From NCBI GenBank assembly GCA_028066355.1, contig JALCBP010000004.1, positions 1 through 64,000 of the forward strand: a stretch of DNA of 64,000 nt, in the 5' to 3' direction. The notes under the pieces are model-generated. The model ran no database searches. It was not told where the DNA came from and saw only the letters and a program-made list of their open reading frames with translations. The translations under genes were made by a program, and so were the position numbers. Positions within the stretch are counted from its first letter, which is position 1; each line of letters opens with the position of its first letter. This stretch comes from UBA1268 sp002694955 (GTDB lineage Bacteria; Planctomycetota; Planctomycetia; Pirellulales; UBA1268). This document shows, in pieces, positions 9,320-17,953 of this stretch.

Positions 9320-9703
9320 AGGATGACCACGCCGTGGAGTTCTTAGGTTGTTTGAGAAACCCGTGGTTTTTGGAAGAATTCTGGGATAAAGTCAAGAGTG
9401 CTTTAGTGTGGGAATTTCCTGAGAATACAGTTCATTAATCGGTCTGGAGAAGAGGCTTAGATGCAGGTTGACTCACCTGCCTGATTAGCTTTACCAAGTT
9501 ATATCGAGCGATGGCCGTCTCTATTTGCTCGTAAAAAAATTTTGCAGGACTGTAATCTAAATGAGCAAAAGTTATACGAAATAAATTTAATAGGCTTCAC
9601 AGAAAATCATTCATTCAATCGATGCTCAATTAAGTCCAGGCAATTAAGCGATAAGCAGTAGGGGTTTCATAAGACACGTAAGAGATTGCATGCAGTTTTA
9701 ACC
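9320..9703. other. Divergent intergenic region between radical SAM gene and glycosyltransferase
   Basis: This is a 384-base AT-rich gap from which both neighbours diverge, so it should carry two promoters. An 8-base direct repeat CAATTAAG occurs at 9627-9634 and 9641-9648, close to the glycosyltransferase start. No open frame here has protein-like features and no RNA gene is recognisable. Confidence 0.4.
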
Positions 9704-10924
9704 ATGAACTCAATAAATAATTCTCTTGTTTACGATGGGCACGCATATGACGCGTTTGTTGTTATCCATAATCCTGACTTTAATGCTGGTTTTAGTGTTC
9801 TGATGACCTATGCGTTGAACGGTGTTCGGCAAGCTTTGGCGAGGAACTGGTTGCCGGTGATCAACTTTGATAATTCGTGCAACACTTTTTTCTATGATCC
9901 AGAACGAGGAGAAAATATTTGGGAGTATTTTTGGGAGCCCGTCATGGGTGTCTCATACGATGACCTCCTGCTAAAAAAGGCAAACGGAGATATTGGTTCG
10001 GATCAAATCAAGCGGTTTAAAGACCAGCAGATCTTTGATTGGCATAATTCGGATCCGGACAGAATTGCAACGTTCTGGCTCCATGAAGAGCCAGGTGATC
10101 CAATAGAGTGGATGCGCAAGCACCGAGAAATTGGCCGTTACTATGTTGCCAATTTCATCAACGTGCGGCCGGAAATCATTAGTAAAGCTGATGCGTTTGC
10201 CAGAGAACGCTTTGATGGATCGTTTTTATTCACTGTTCATATTCGTGGAACAGACTGGTCGTACGCAGAGCCCACCAATCACCAGCGATATTTTGATCGG
10301 ATCAGGCAGATAATTGCAGACCGAAACCTTGATAAATTTCAGGTGTTTCTTGCAACTGATCAAACTCAATTTGTGGATATTTTTCAGGAAGAATTTGCGG
10401 ATCGATTGGTTTCGTATGACAGTGCGAGGGGAGAAAGTTTCATTGCTCCATTTAAGTTACGTGATGTGCCTCCCTACAAAAAAGGTGAAGATGTGCTAAT
10501 AGATATTCTTCTTCTGGCAAAGGGAAATCACCTGTTGAAATGCGCTGCGTCAGTTGGTGAATATGGTGCCTGGTTCAATCCAGATATTGAAATGACTGAC
10601 TTTGGGGTTGAAAGCAAATTCATCAAGAAGAATCATTTCTTGATCTCAACAGGTTTTGAAAAACTTGGCTTGCTCGAGTCACCTCTCCAAAAATTTTTCG
10701 TGGCGATTTCTCGTCGCTTAACAAACTACCTTGAGTCTGTGGTGTTCAAATTCGATCAACGGGCCTGGGCTCACCCAAGGATTGCCCTTGCATACGGTCT
10801 TCGATACCTCTTCTCCTATCTTCCACGGCTCTTGGTGAAGCGTTTTTTGAAATTACTGCGTGTACTACTAATAAAATTTCCTTCACGAATCCTAAGGGTG
10901 TGCTTTCAGGTAAAACATGATTAA
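9704..10924 (+). CDS. Fucosyltransferase-like glycosyltransferase (GT23/NodZ-type fold)
   Basis: A 406-residue protein. The N-terminal part resembles a GDP-sugar glycosyltransferase of the alpha-1,6-fucosyltransferase/NodZ superfamily. The key element is HIRGTD at about residues 179-184, matching the HxRxTD motif of those enzymes, followed by FQVFLATDQ and a late D-x-L/LxLAKGNHLL element corresponding to their nucleotide-sugar site. It would transfer fucose or a related sugar, possibly to cell-surface glycan. The last about 80 residues are rich in Arg, Leu and aromatics, suggesting a C-terminal membrane-associated amphipathic region. ATG 9704 is preferred over a TTG at 9686. No other glycan-locus genes flank it except the divergent radical SAM gene. 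Confidence 0.75.
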   Translation: MNSINNSLVYDGHAYDAFVVIHNPDFNAGFSVLMTYALNGVRQALARNWLPVINFDNSCNTFFYDPERGENIWEYFWEPVMGVSYDDLLLKKANGDIGSDQIKRFKDQQIFDWHNSDPDRIATFWLHEEPGDPIEWMRKHREIGRYYVANFINVRPEIISKADAFARERFDGSFLFTVHIRGTDWSYAEPTNHQRYFDRIRQIIADRNLDKFQVFLATDQTQFVDIFQEEFADRLVSYDSARGESFIAPFKLRDVPPYKKGEDVLIDILLLAKGNHLLKCAASVGEYGAWFNPDIEMTDFGVESKFIKKNHFLISTGFEKLGLLESPLQKFFVAISRRLTNYLESVVFKFDQRAWAHPRIALAYGLRYLFSYLPRLLVKRFLKLLRVLLIKFPSRILRVCFQVKHD

Positions 10925-11074
10925 CAAATTCCAATCGATCTCATTAATCACAGCAATACCTCGTTGACAGAATTTGCACGCCATAGACGCAAACGCTTTA
11001 AACGAATGACACCAGAAACGGTGAGGCGGGATTCATTCAGTTCGCCGCTCAATAAGCGTTTTAGAAGAAGGGAG

Positions 11075-11148
11075 TGGGCGAAGAGGGATTCGAACCCCCG
11101 ACCCCCTCGGTGTAAACGAGGTGCTCTAACCAGCTGAGCTATTCGCCC
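11075..11148 (-). tRNA. tRNA-Val (anticodon UAC)
   Basis: A 74-base cloverleaf on the minus strand: acceptor GGGCGAA paired with TTCGCCC, D arm TAGCTCAGCTGGTTAGAGCA, anticodon stem CCTCG/CGAGG with loop TTTACAC (anticodon TAC), and T arm GGGGGTTCGAATCCC. The discriminator base is A and the 3' CCA is not encoded. It sits 69 bases downstream of aspS on the same strand, so it could be read from the same transcript. Confidence 0.97.
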
Positions 11149-11217
11149 TAACTCTCTTAAGTGTAACGCACAGTTTCGTGTCCGGCAGTCCCCTCCCGTA
11201 AGACCATGATTTTTCGC

Positions 11218-13023
11218 TCACTTCGGCTGTGTTGGGGCATCTGCTGCGGCAGGTTTTGGCGGGATAACTGTCCGGATTCCTAGTTCCGTAAGTTGTTTGG
11301 TGTCAACGGGCCCAGGTGCTCCTGTCATTAAGTCACTTGCCCGCTGTGTTTTCGGGAAGGCAATCACGTCACGAATTGAATTGAGCTTGCCAAATAGCAT
11401 GACCCAGCGATCGATACCAAGGGCAATTCCACCATGCGGAGGAGCACCACTTGCAAGTGCATCAAGGAGGAAACCAAAGCGTTCCTGAGCAATCTCTGGG
11501 GAAATTCCAAGGAGATCGAAAACCTTTTGTTGGGTCGACCGATCGTGAATTCGAATCGTTCCACCCCCTGCCTCAGAACCATTGATCACAAGGTCATAGG
11601 CAATTGCACGGCACGCTTCTGGGTTCGACGTAAGTTTTTCGATGTCTTCGGGATGAGGCGCAGTAAAAGGGTGATGCATTGCAGCCCAGTTTCCAGTTTC
11701 TTCATCACGGGCGAACATCGGGAAATCAATAACCCACGATACATGCATCGTATTATCGTCATACAGTTCGAGCTCTTTACCAAGATGTTTTCTCAGCGCG
11801 TGCAGAGTCTTGCATGTGATTTCAAAACTGTCTGCTGATATGAGCGCGAGATCACCGGGTTTTGCTGAAAGTGATTTGCAAATATTTTCAGCTACATCAG
11901 AGCCCAGATTTTTGGCGACCGGCCCGGTCCATGCTCCAGAAGAATCAAGCTTGAGCCAGACGAGACCTTTTGCGCCGGCTTCGACCGCCATCGCTGTAAG
12001 GCCATCGAGGTCTTTTCTAGAAAACTTATCTGCAGCATCAGAGACTAAAATTCCTCTGACTCTCCCGCCTGACTCCACTGCACCCTTAAATACACGGAAG
12101 TCACTGTCCTTCGCGATCTCCGTGAGATCAACGATCTCAAGGCCGAAACGCATATCCGGAGCGTCATGTCCATACCGTTCCATGCATTCTTTCCATGTGA
12201 ACTGCGGTAACGGAAGCGTGATATCCAAGTCGAGAATGTCTTTTGCGGTCTTGACCACAAGGCTTTCAATGACGTTTGTCACGTCATGTGCCTCGACAAA
12301 TGACATCTCAACGTCGAGTTGCGTGAACTCGGGCTGTCTGTCGGCTCGTAAATCTTCATCTCGAAAACATTTGGCGACCTGCACATAGCGGTCAAATCCA
12401 GCAATCATCAAAAGCTGTTTGTACAGTTGAGGTGATTGCGGTAACGCAAAGAAAGCACCGTGTTCGAGTCGGCTGGGTACGAGATAGTCTCGGGCTCCTT
12501 CCGGAGTGCTTCTGCCAAGCATCGGGGTTTCGACATCAACAAATCCGAGTTCATCAAAGTGATCTCGCATTATTTTTACAATGCGGCTGCGTAATAATAA
12601 ATTGTTCTGCATATCAGTGCGACGAAGGTCGAGCCACCGATTTTTGAGACGCACCTCTTCGCCAGGCAGTTCCATCGCTCCTGGTTGAAAGACTGGTGTT
12701 TCTGCTTCATTGAGAATTTCTAATGCACTGGAGACAACTTCGACTTCACCAGTGTCAAGCTTTGGGTTTGTTGTTCCCTCTGGTCGTCTTCCAACACGGC
12801 CGGTTGTAGACATAACCCATTCTGGCCGTGCTGCCCGAGCACGTTCCATGACGCTTGCTGGTGCGTCAGGCCCTATCACAACTTGCGTCTTACCCCAGCG
12901 ATCTCTCAAGTCGATGAAGATGACACCTTTGTGGTCACGAACACGGTCTACCCAACCACACAGTGTTACAGTTTCGGTGAGATGGCTTGGGCGTAGTTCA
13001 CCGCAGGTATGAGTGCGTAACAC
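11218..13023 (-). CDS. aspS: Aspartyl-tRNA synthetase
   Basis: A 601-residue bacterial-type class II synthetase that charges tRNA-Asp (or tRNA-Asp and tRNA-Asn if non-discriminating). The N-terminal OB-fold runs from TCGELRPSH to about residue 110. Motif 2 is in CFRDEDLRADRQPEFTQLD. A bacterial GAD insertion domain lies around residues 300-410, and motif 3 is GIALGIDRWVML. The last residues (KPAAADAPTQPK) are a flexible tail. Whether gatCAB is present, which would decide discrimination, cannot be seen here. The minus-strand neighbours are a tRNA-Val downstream and a small membrane gene upstream. Confidence 0.98.
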   Translation of the reverse strand: MLRTHTCGELRPSHLTETVTLCGWVDRVRDHKGVIFIDLRDRWGKTQVVIGPDAPASVMERARAARPEWVMSTTGRVGRRPEGTTNPKLDTGEVEVVSSALEILNEAETPVFQPGAMELPGEEVRLKNRWLDLRRTDMQNNLLLRSRIVKIMRDHFDELGFVDVETPMLGRSTPEGARDYLVPSRLEHGAFFALPQSPQLYKQLLMIAGFDRYVQVAKCFRDEDLRADRQPEFTQLDVEMSFVEAHDVTNVIESLVVKTAKDILDLDITLPLPQFTWKECMERYGHDAPDMRFGLEIVDLTEIAKDSDFRVFKGAVESGGRVRGILVSDAADKFSRKDLDGLTAMAVEAGAKGLVWLKLDSSGAWTGPVAKNLGSDVAENICKSLSAKPGDLALISADSFEITCKTLHALRKHLGKELELYDDNTMHVSWVIDFPMFARDEETGNWAAMHHPFTAPHPEDIEKLTSNPEACRAIAYDLVINGSEAGGGTIRIHDRSTQQKVFDLLGISPEIAQERFGFLLDALASGAPPHGGIALGIDRWVMLFGKLNSIRDVIAFPKTQRASDLMTGAPGPVDTKQLTELGIRTVIPPKPAAADAPTQPK

Positions 13024-13180
13024 GGTGCAATAAGCCTTTCAAAAGGGGTCAAAATTTTGAACACAATGGTGGAGGGGATGGGTCTTCACTGAAAAAGGCA
13101 TTGTCCGCGATCGAGACCGTTTCTCAAGGTCACGCACTAAATTTACATTCAGGGGACTTGATTGCACATCAAAAAAGCTA

Positions 13181-13393
13181 CTAGTCCGCAGACTTTTGGA
13201 AGAATCCGGTGTAAATGGCAAGGCCGATAGTGAGTAAGATTGAAAGTCCTAGAAAGAGTGCTGCTATCAGCATAAGGACTCTGTTGTCCGTGAAAAGTGA
13301 GACAAGTCCGAGGATGACAAAGAGCAGTGACACACCAACGGCTGAAAGGCAGAGTCCCGCCTCTAGTTTGTCATTGAATTTGAGTAGCGACAT
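13181..13393 (-). CDS. Small two-helix membrane protein
   Basis: A 70-residue protein with two clear transmembrane helices (about residues 12-33 and 39-62), separated by a short loop FTDNR and ending FFQKSAD. The N-terminus MSLLKFNDKLEAG is short and polar. No domain is recognised. It lies between dcd and aspS on the same strand; the gap to each is 94-157 bases. Strong hydrophobic periodicity and a clean ATG make a real gene likely, function unknown. Confidence 0.65.
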   Translation of the reverse strand: MSLLKFNDKLEAGLCLSAVGVSLLFVILGLVSLFTDNRVLMLIAALFLGLSILLTIGLAIYTGFFQKSAD

Positions 13394-13487
13394 TTTTCAA
13401 CCGCCGAGAATAAAGATAAGGGAAAGTTGTGTATCAATCTCCAAAAAATGACTGATTCTAGCAATTCTGTATCAAAGCATTTATTAG

Positions 13488-14075
13488 TCATCGGGGAGGC
13501 TGCACAGCATTTCGCCCAACAGAAAAAGCAAGCTCCAGTTGTTCGTCACTTGTGTCCCCGCCCATTTCTCGGAACATCATGCTGGGTTGGATGTCACGAT
13601 TGTGTTGATACTTATCACTCGAATACTCAGTGATTGCACCTGTGATCTGATGGAAGAATATCTGACAGATGGGAACACCGGGGTAGATCTTGACCGGTTG
13701 GACTGCAAACATTTCCAGTGTCCAGTATCCAGCAAAACCAACATCACCAAATCCAGCAGTAACATGTACAAATAAACCAAGCCGGCCAATTGAACTACGG
13801 CCCTCAATCATTGGAACAAGATTATGCGTTTCTGTTCGCTCAACAGTTCGCCCAAGATAAAGCTGGTTGGGAGTCAGAACCAGACCGTCTTCTGGGATTT
13901 GCACTCGATCAACTCGATTACTCTTTCGCATATCGAGAACAATTTCTTCATAGACAAGCAGTTCGTCGTGAAGTGAAAGATTGTAGCTATTCGGATTTAA
14001 CCTTTCTTCATCAAACGGATCGATATGAATGTTGTCGCCAAGTTGTTTCCGGATCTCGTGGCCTGAGAGAATCAT
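13488..14075 (-). CDS. dcd: dCTP deaminase
   Basis: A 195-residue trimeric deaminase family protein that converts dCTP to dUTP (or to dUMP in bifunctional forms) for dTTP synthesis. Family elements: NPNSYNLSLHDELLVYEE near the N-terminus, IEGRSSIGRLGLFVH, the catalytic region HVTAGFGDVGFAGYWTLE whose final Glu acts as general base, and GVPICQIFFHQ. Length is normal. The tail after YQHNRDIQPSMMF extends the usual end slightly. Mono- versus bifunctional activity cannot be decided by eye. Confidence 0.95.
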   Translation of the reverse strand: MILSGHEIRKQLGDNIHIDPFDEERLNPNSYNLSLHDELLVYEEIVLDMRKSNRVDRVQIPEDGLVLTPNQLYLGRTVERTETHNLVPMIEGRSSIGRLGLFVHVTAGFGDVGFAGYWTLEMFAVQPVKIYPGVPICQIFFHQITGAITEYSSDKYQHNRDIQPSMMFREMGGDTSDEQLELAFSVGRNAVQPPR

Positions 14076-14192
14076 TCGGGTTTTCCTTGCGAAGTGCGGT
14101 GGCTGGTGCCGCGACGTAGAGTGAGGTAAAGATTTCCCACAAACGATTTTGATTGTAAGGATTTGATGAGAAAATGTCTGGAAAAAAATGTG

Positions 14193-14963
14193 TCACTGTA
14201 AATTTTTCAGATGCCTCGGGAGTCCCACTCGTGGGCAAAGGTCTTCAAGTCCGCATCCATTGCAGCGAGGTTTGCGAGCAAGGCACGTGCCCCTGCCATG
14301 CTGAATCAATCGGTGGCTTATGGCAACCCAGTGATTTCTAGGGATTTCCCGTATCAGGTCTCGTTCTGCCCGAATGGCATCTTTTGCTTTTGTCAGCGCG
14401 AGTCGACGAGAAATACGACCTACGTGTGTATCAACAACAACACCTTCAGCCAAACCAAAAGCACTCCCAAGGACGACGTTTGCTGTTTTTCGGCCGACTC
14501 CTGGTAGAGATATCAGTTCCTCAACCGTTTGAGGAACTTTCCCGTCAAACTGATCAACGAGTTTATCGCAGCAACCATGAATGTTTTTGGCCTTTGCTCG
14601 ATAGAATCCTGTTGTTTTCACTGCATTTTCAAGTTCTCGAATGCTCGCTGCTGCCATTTTATGAGGGTTTGGCCAACGTTTGAATAAAGAGGGGGTCACC
14701 ATATTCACCCGTTTATCTGTACATTGGGCCGACAAAATTGTCGAAATGAGTAGTTCGAAGGGATTTTTAAACCTGAGGGAGCAGTCTGCGTCGGGATAGA
14801 GTTCCTCAAGGCGCTCCACAATCTTGAGCGCACGCTCTCTGCGTTGCAGTCGACTCTCCCTGCTTGGCACGATATGGCTACGCGAGTTCTTTGAAGACGC
14901 CTCTGATGTCGATTTCGGTCTCATTTCGTGCTCCAGAGTACCATGAGGCTTCGCTCTCGCCAT
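14193..14963 (-). CDS. nth: Endonuclease III (DNA glycosylase/AP lyase)
   Basis: A 256-residue HhH-GPD base-excision repair enzyme that removes oxidised pyrimidines. The helix-hairpin-helix is LPGVGRKTANVVLG, with the catalytic Lys expected in the preceding/following helix region, and the catalytic Asp is in VVDTHVGRISRRL. The C-terminal 4Fe-4S cluster ligands are intact: CLARKPRCNGCGLEDLC gives C-x6-C-x2-C-x5-C. The N-terminus has about 40 extra polar residues compared with E. coli Nth; an internal ATG at 14924 would remove some of them. It is transcribed divergently from the DUF309 gene with a gap of about 60 bases. Confidence 0.95.
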   Translation of the reverse strand: MARAKPHGTLEHEMRPKSTSEASSKNSRSHIVPSRESRLQRRERALKIVERLEELYPDADCSLRFKNPFELLISTILSAQCTDKRVNMVTPSLFKRWPNPHKMAAASIRELENAVKTTGFYRAKAKNIHGCCDKLVDQFDGKVPQTVEELISLPGVGRKTANVVLGSAFGLAEGVVVDTHVGRISRRLALTKAKDAIRAERDLIREIPRNHWVAISHRLIQHGRGTCLARKPRCNGCGLEDLCPRVGLPRHLKNLQ

Positions 14964-15026
14964 GTCGATGCTAGGATTTAGATAGTTTTCCGGTTTTGGC
15001 GTCGTGGTTGCTCAATGGGAGGTCTA

Positions 15027-15455
15027 ATGGTCTCTGAATTAGTTGATCCTTCAGAATATGATCCGCTTTACCTGGCGGGTGTACTAAAATTTAATGAGTG
15101 CGACTATTACGAGTGTCACGAGGTCTGGGAAGAGTTATGGACGGAGTACCGTGGTCCGGCAAGAAAATTCTATCAAGGTCTCATTCAGGCGGCTGTTGCC
15201 TTGTACCACTTTGGCAATGGCAATATACGAGGTGCACGAAAGCTTCATGGCAGCGTGCATGGGTATCTTGAACCGTATGGCGCGTATTACCTCGGACTGC
15301 ACCTCGATGCATTTCTCGAAGCATTTGATGAATGCCTGAAGGAAGTTGCTGCAAGCACCGAGGACTTTCCAAAGATCGAACTCGATCCAGAAACATTGCC
15401 AGAAATTCATCTTGATCCACCACCACTGGTTGATGGAGGTGATGCCAATGGATGA
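15027..15455 (+). CDS. DUF309 family protein
   Basis: A 142-residue protein with the DUF309 core FNECDYYECHEVWEELWTEYRGP, then FYQGLIQAAVALYHFGNGN and GARKLH. The conserved E/H/W residues of the ECHEVWEELW helix suggest a metal- or ligand-binding helical bundle, but the biochemical role is not established. ATG 15027 is preferred because GGGAGGT (15017-15023) lies just upstream; the alternative ATG at 15015 lacks a site. Its 3' end overlaps the next gene by 8 bases, so the two are translationally coupled. Confidence 0.9.
   Translation: MVSELVDPSEYDPLYLAGVLKFNECDYYECHEVWEELWTEYRGPARKFYQGLIQAAVALYHFGNGNIRGARKLHGSVHGYLEPYGAYYLGLHLDAFLEAFDECLKEVAASTEDFPKIELDPETLPEIHLDPPPLVDGGDANG
15435..15440 (+). 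promoter_or_regulatory. Ribosome binding site that fixes the LON-domain gene start
   Basis: GGAGGT lies inside the end of the DUF309 gene. It is 7 bases from ATG 15448 but only 1 base from ATG 15442 and overlaps the region of ATG 15433, so it selects 15448 as the start. Confidence 0.75.
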
Positions 15456-16143
15456 TGATTCCCTCGCATTCTCTCCTGATAATTTTTCCGGATTTGCACG
15501 ACTCTTTCCGCTCCCAAATCTCATCATGTTTCCACACGTGATGCAGGCCATGCATATTTTTGAGCCTCGATATCGTTCGTTGTTTGAAGAGGCAGTCGCC
15601 GATGACAAACTCATTGCGCTGAGCGTCTTGGCGCAGGGGTGGGAGGTTGATTACGAGGGTCGTCCTGCTCTTGAATCAACGGCATGTCTTTGTCGAATAG
15701 CAACGTATCAGCGAACTCCGGAGGGGACCTATAATGTGTTGCTTCTGGGAGTGCGTCGAATCCAACTGCAGGAAGAATTGCCACCAACCAAGCCTTTCCG
15801 CGTTGCAGAAGCGAAGATTATCGAGGACTACGTGGCATCGCATCACTCGGCTGAAGAGATCAAAGGCTTGCAGCAGCAATTGCTGGTAGCGTTCAAAAGT
15901 TCTATGCCAAAAATCCCGGCTTCGTATGAGCAGATCGACGAACTGCTTGGTAGCCAAATTACCTTGGGAATGCTTGCTGATATTGTCGCCTATACAGTCG
16001 ATCTTAAATCTAAGACAAAACTTGCACTCCTGAAAACAAGCAATGTCCTTGATCGTGTGCAAGTTCTTCTACGTGCACTTGGTAGAGGTGGTGATTCAAG
16101 CAAGACCAGGCGAACGTTTCCTCCGGCCTTTAGCGCGAATTAA
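15448..16143 (+). CDS. LON substrate-binding domain protein
   Basis: A 231-residue stand-alone protein of the Lon N-terminal (LAN/PUA-like) family: RLFPLPNLIMFPHVMQAMHIFEPRYR is the hallmark opening, followed by beta-rich TACLCRIATYQRTPEGTYNVLLLGVRRI. No ATPase or protease domain follows, so it is not Lon itself. Such proteins may bind peptide substrates or act as adaptors; the role is unproven. It overlaps the DUF309 stop by 8 bases and both are co-directional with folE 219 bases downstream. Confidence 0.9.
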   Translation: MDDDSLAFSPDNFSGFARLFPLPNLIMFPHVMQAMHIFEPRYRSLFEEAVADDKLIALSVLAQGWEVDYEGRPALESTACLCRIATYQRTPEGTYNVLLLGVRRIQLQEELPPTKPFRVAEAKIIEDYVASHHSAEEIKGLQQQLLVAFKSSMPKIPASYEQIDELLGSQITLGMLADIVAYTVDLKSKTKLALLKTSNVLDRVQVLLRALGRGGDSSKTRRTFPPAFSAN

Positions 16144-16361
16144 ATTGTTCGTAGTTTGCTGGGGCTCAGCTACTTGCCTGTTGATCAAATGAGTAGCAAT
16201 AAAGATTAGTTGCAGAGGGTTTCCCTCACTGAGAAAAACGTATCAAAATAAAAATTGATTATGTTGCGTGGATAGTTCCCTCCGTTTCGCTCCATAAAGA
16301 GGGTAGACTGATTTGCTGGATGACTTACAGACTTTTAGGGGTTAGGTGGTAAACTTCACAG

Positions 16362-16994
16362 ATGAATAAAAGGCACGCAACATCTGAGGTTCTCAGTGCA
16401 GACACTGTTCAGCAGGCAGCAGAAGCCCCATTCGTTGACCATGAACGAATAGAAGCGGCTGTTCGAGAAATTCTCACTGCAGTAGGTGAAGATCCAGATC
16501 GGGAAGGATTGCTTGAAACGCCAGCTCGGGTTGCTCGTATGTATGCAGAAATGTTTAGTGGGTTGAATGATGATCCACGGCGTCATCTCGGAAAGGCGTT
16601 TACTGAAAAATATGATGAGCTTGTCCTAGTTCGTGACATTGCCTTCAATAGTATGTGTGAGCACCATCTGTTGCCTTTTATGGGGCATGCGCATATTGGT
16701 TACATACCAGATGGTCGAGTGTTGGGTCTGAGTAAGTTGGCGCGAGTGGTGGAGTCAGTGTCACATAGGCCGCAGGTTCAGGAGCGTATGACGGAACAGA
16801 TTGCAGATTTACTAGAACATGATCTTGGAGCAAAAGGAGTTGCTGTTGTCCTCGAGGCTTCACACACATGTATGACGATTCGTGGTGTACGGAAACCTGG
16901 GAGTCTTTGCGTCACTTCAGCAATAAAAGGAATTTTCAGAGATAACGTCTCCAGTCGAGCCGAGGTTCTTTCGCTTATCAATGGAAAGAATTAA
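16362..16994 (+). CDS. folE: GTP cyclohydrolase I
   Basis: A 210-residue enzyme that converts GTP to 7,8-dihydroneopterin triphosphate, the first step toward folate (and queuosine in many bacteria). Visible signatures: EGLLETPARVARMY, the zinc ligand segment MCEHHLLPFMGHAHIGYIP, GLSKLARVVE, RPQVQERMTEQIA, and the third zinc ligand in MTIRGVRKPGSLCVTS. About 25 extra N-terminal residues precede the core. Length and motifs indicate an intact type IA enzyme. Confidence 0.97.
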   Translation: MNKRHATSEVLSADTVQQAAEAPFVDHERIEAAVREILTAVGEDPDREGLLETPARVARMYAEMFSGLNDDPRRHLGKAFTEKYDELVLVRDIAFNSMCEHHLLPFMGHAHIGYIPDGRVLGLSKLARVVESVSHRPQVQERMTEQIADLLEHDLGAKGVAVVLEASHTCMTIRGVRKPGSLCVTSAIKGIFRDNVSSRAEVLSLINGKN

Positions 16995-17104
16995 GAGCGC
17001 TTTTGTTGGTGTGCGACTATTGTTGTAGGACGGAGTTGTGTTGCTAGATAGCTCCATGAGTTGTCCTTTTCTGTCTGCTTTTCGAACATGGTGGATCAAC
17101 GGTC

Positions 17105-17953
17105 ATGACCCTGCTTGTAGATTTTCTTTGTCGCTTCAGTTTCGGTCTTGCCGTTGCGTTATGCATAACTCCAACCACCCTTGTTCCAAGTGGCTTCTTT
17201 CGAGTGAATACTCTCGTATTGCTTGGGCTGACTACCTTTGCCGCATTACTGTCATTTACGCTTGGTTTGTCAGCAAATACATGGGTCCTATCGATCGCAG
17301 CGTTTGTTGCTTGGGTTGGCAGTGTGTTGTGGTACGCCGATCGACGTTGGCCAGGTCTTGTTTGTTGTGTAGCGGTGTCCACTCTATGCGCTGTAGCGAT
17401 AGCTCGCACTGGTGGATTATCTGTTGCCGAAGTCGGAGTACGGGTTCTTTCAGGCTGTTTGATTGGCTTTACTGTCAACGCGATGCTTCTTGGGCATTGG
17501 TATCTCAATGCGCCCGGTATGCGGGTGGACATCTTACGGCGATCAATAGACCAGACGCTTTTCGTATGGAGTCTTCTAATGGTTCTGGTTCTGGCGATGA
17601 TCATCTGGCAGTTTGTGAGCATGGGAGACCCTGGTGCTTCAGTTTTTACCAATATTCTGCGAGCGGTCACTGTGGCTACCGCTGGCGTGGATGGTACTCT
17701 GGACTCGACAGGCTTGGCATTGTTTTGGCTTCGATGGTTGGCGGGGCTAATTGGGCTTCCAGTCCTTTTGCTTATGAGTCGTATGACATTGGATATCCCA
17801 AATACACAAAGCGCAACAGGTATTCTCTACGTGGCGTGTTTGGCGGTCATTTTGGGTGAATTAACTGCGCAACTTCTTGGTATGACAGTGCGAATTGAAA
17901 ATCCTGTTGCTCAGTCAGTTCAACAGAAAATATGGAGCGAGATCACAGCATGA
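17105..17953 (+). CDS. Integral membrane protein, unknown
   Basis: A 282-residue protein with about 7-8 hydrophobic helices (for example residues 4-24, 38-54, 58-76, 83-99, 112-130, 152-172, 210-230 and 240-262). Charged connecting loops include WYADRRWP and MRVDILRRSIDQ. No known domain is recognised. A different-frame open stretch overlaps most of it, but only this frame shows membrane-protein periodicity. It ends in an ATGA overlap with a zinc-ribbon membrane protein, so the two are probably translated together and may form one complex. Confidence 0.75.
   Translation: MTLLVDFLCRFSFGLAVALCITPTTLVPSGFFRVNTLVLLGLTTFAALLSFTLGLSANTWVLSIAAFVAWVGSVLWYADRRWPGLVCCVAVSTLCAVAIARTGGLSVAEVGVRVLSGCLIGFTVNAMLLGHWYLNAPGMRVDILRRSIDQTLFVWSLLMVLVLAMIIWQFVSMGDPGASVFTNILRAVTVATAGVDGTLDSTGLALFWLRWLAGLIGLPVLLLMSRMTLDIPNTQSATGILYVACLAVILGELTAQLLGMTVRIENPVAQSVQQKIWSEITA

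Noticed and set aside
11810..12388. Plus-strand open frame of 192 codons
   Set aside because: Lies wholly inside aspS on the opposite strand; Ser/Arg-rich shadow without family features.
17038..17859. Plus-strand open frame of 273 codons
   Set aside because: It overlaps the membrane protein at 17105-17953 in another frame and its translation is rich in Cys, Ser and Trp with no domain or ribosome site.
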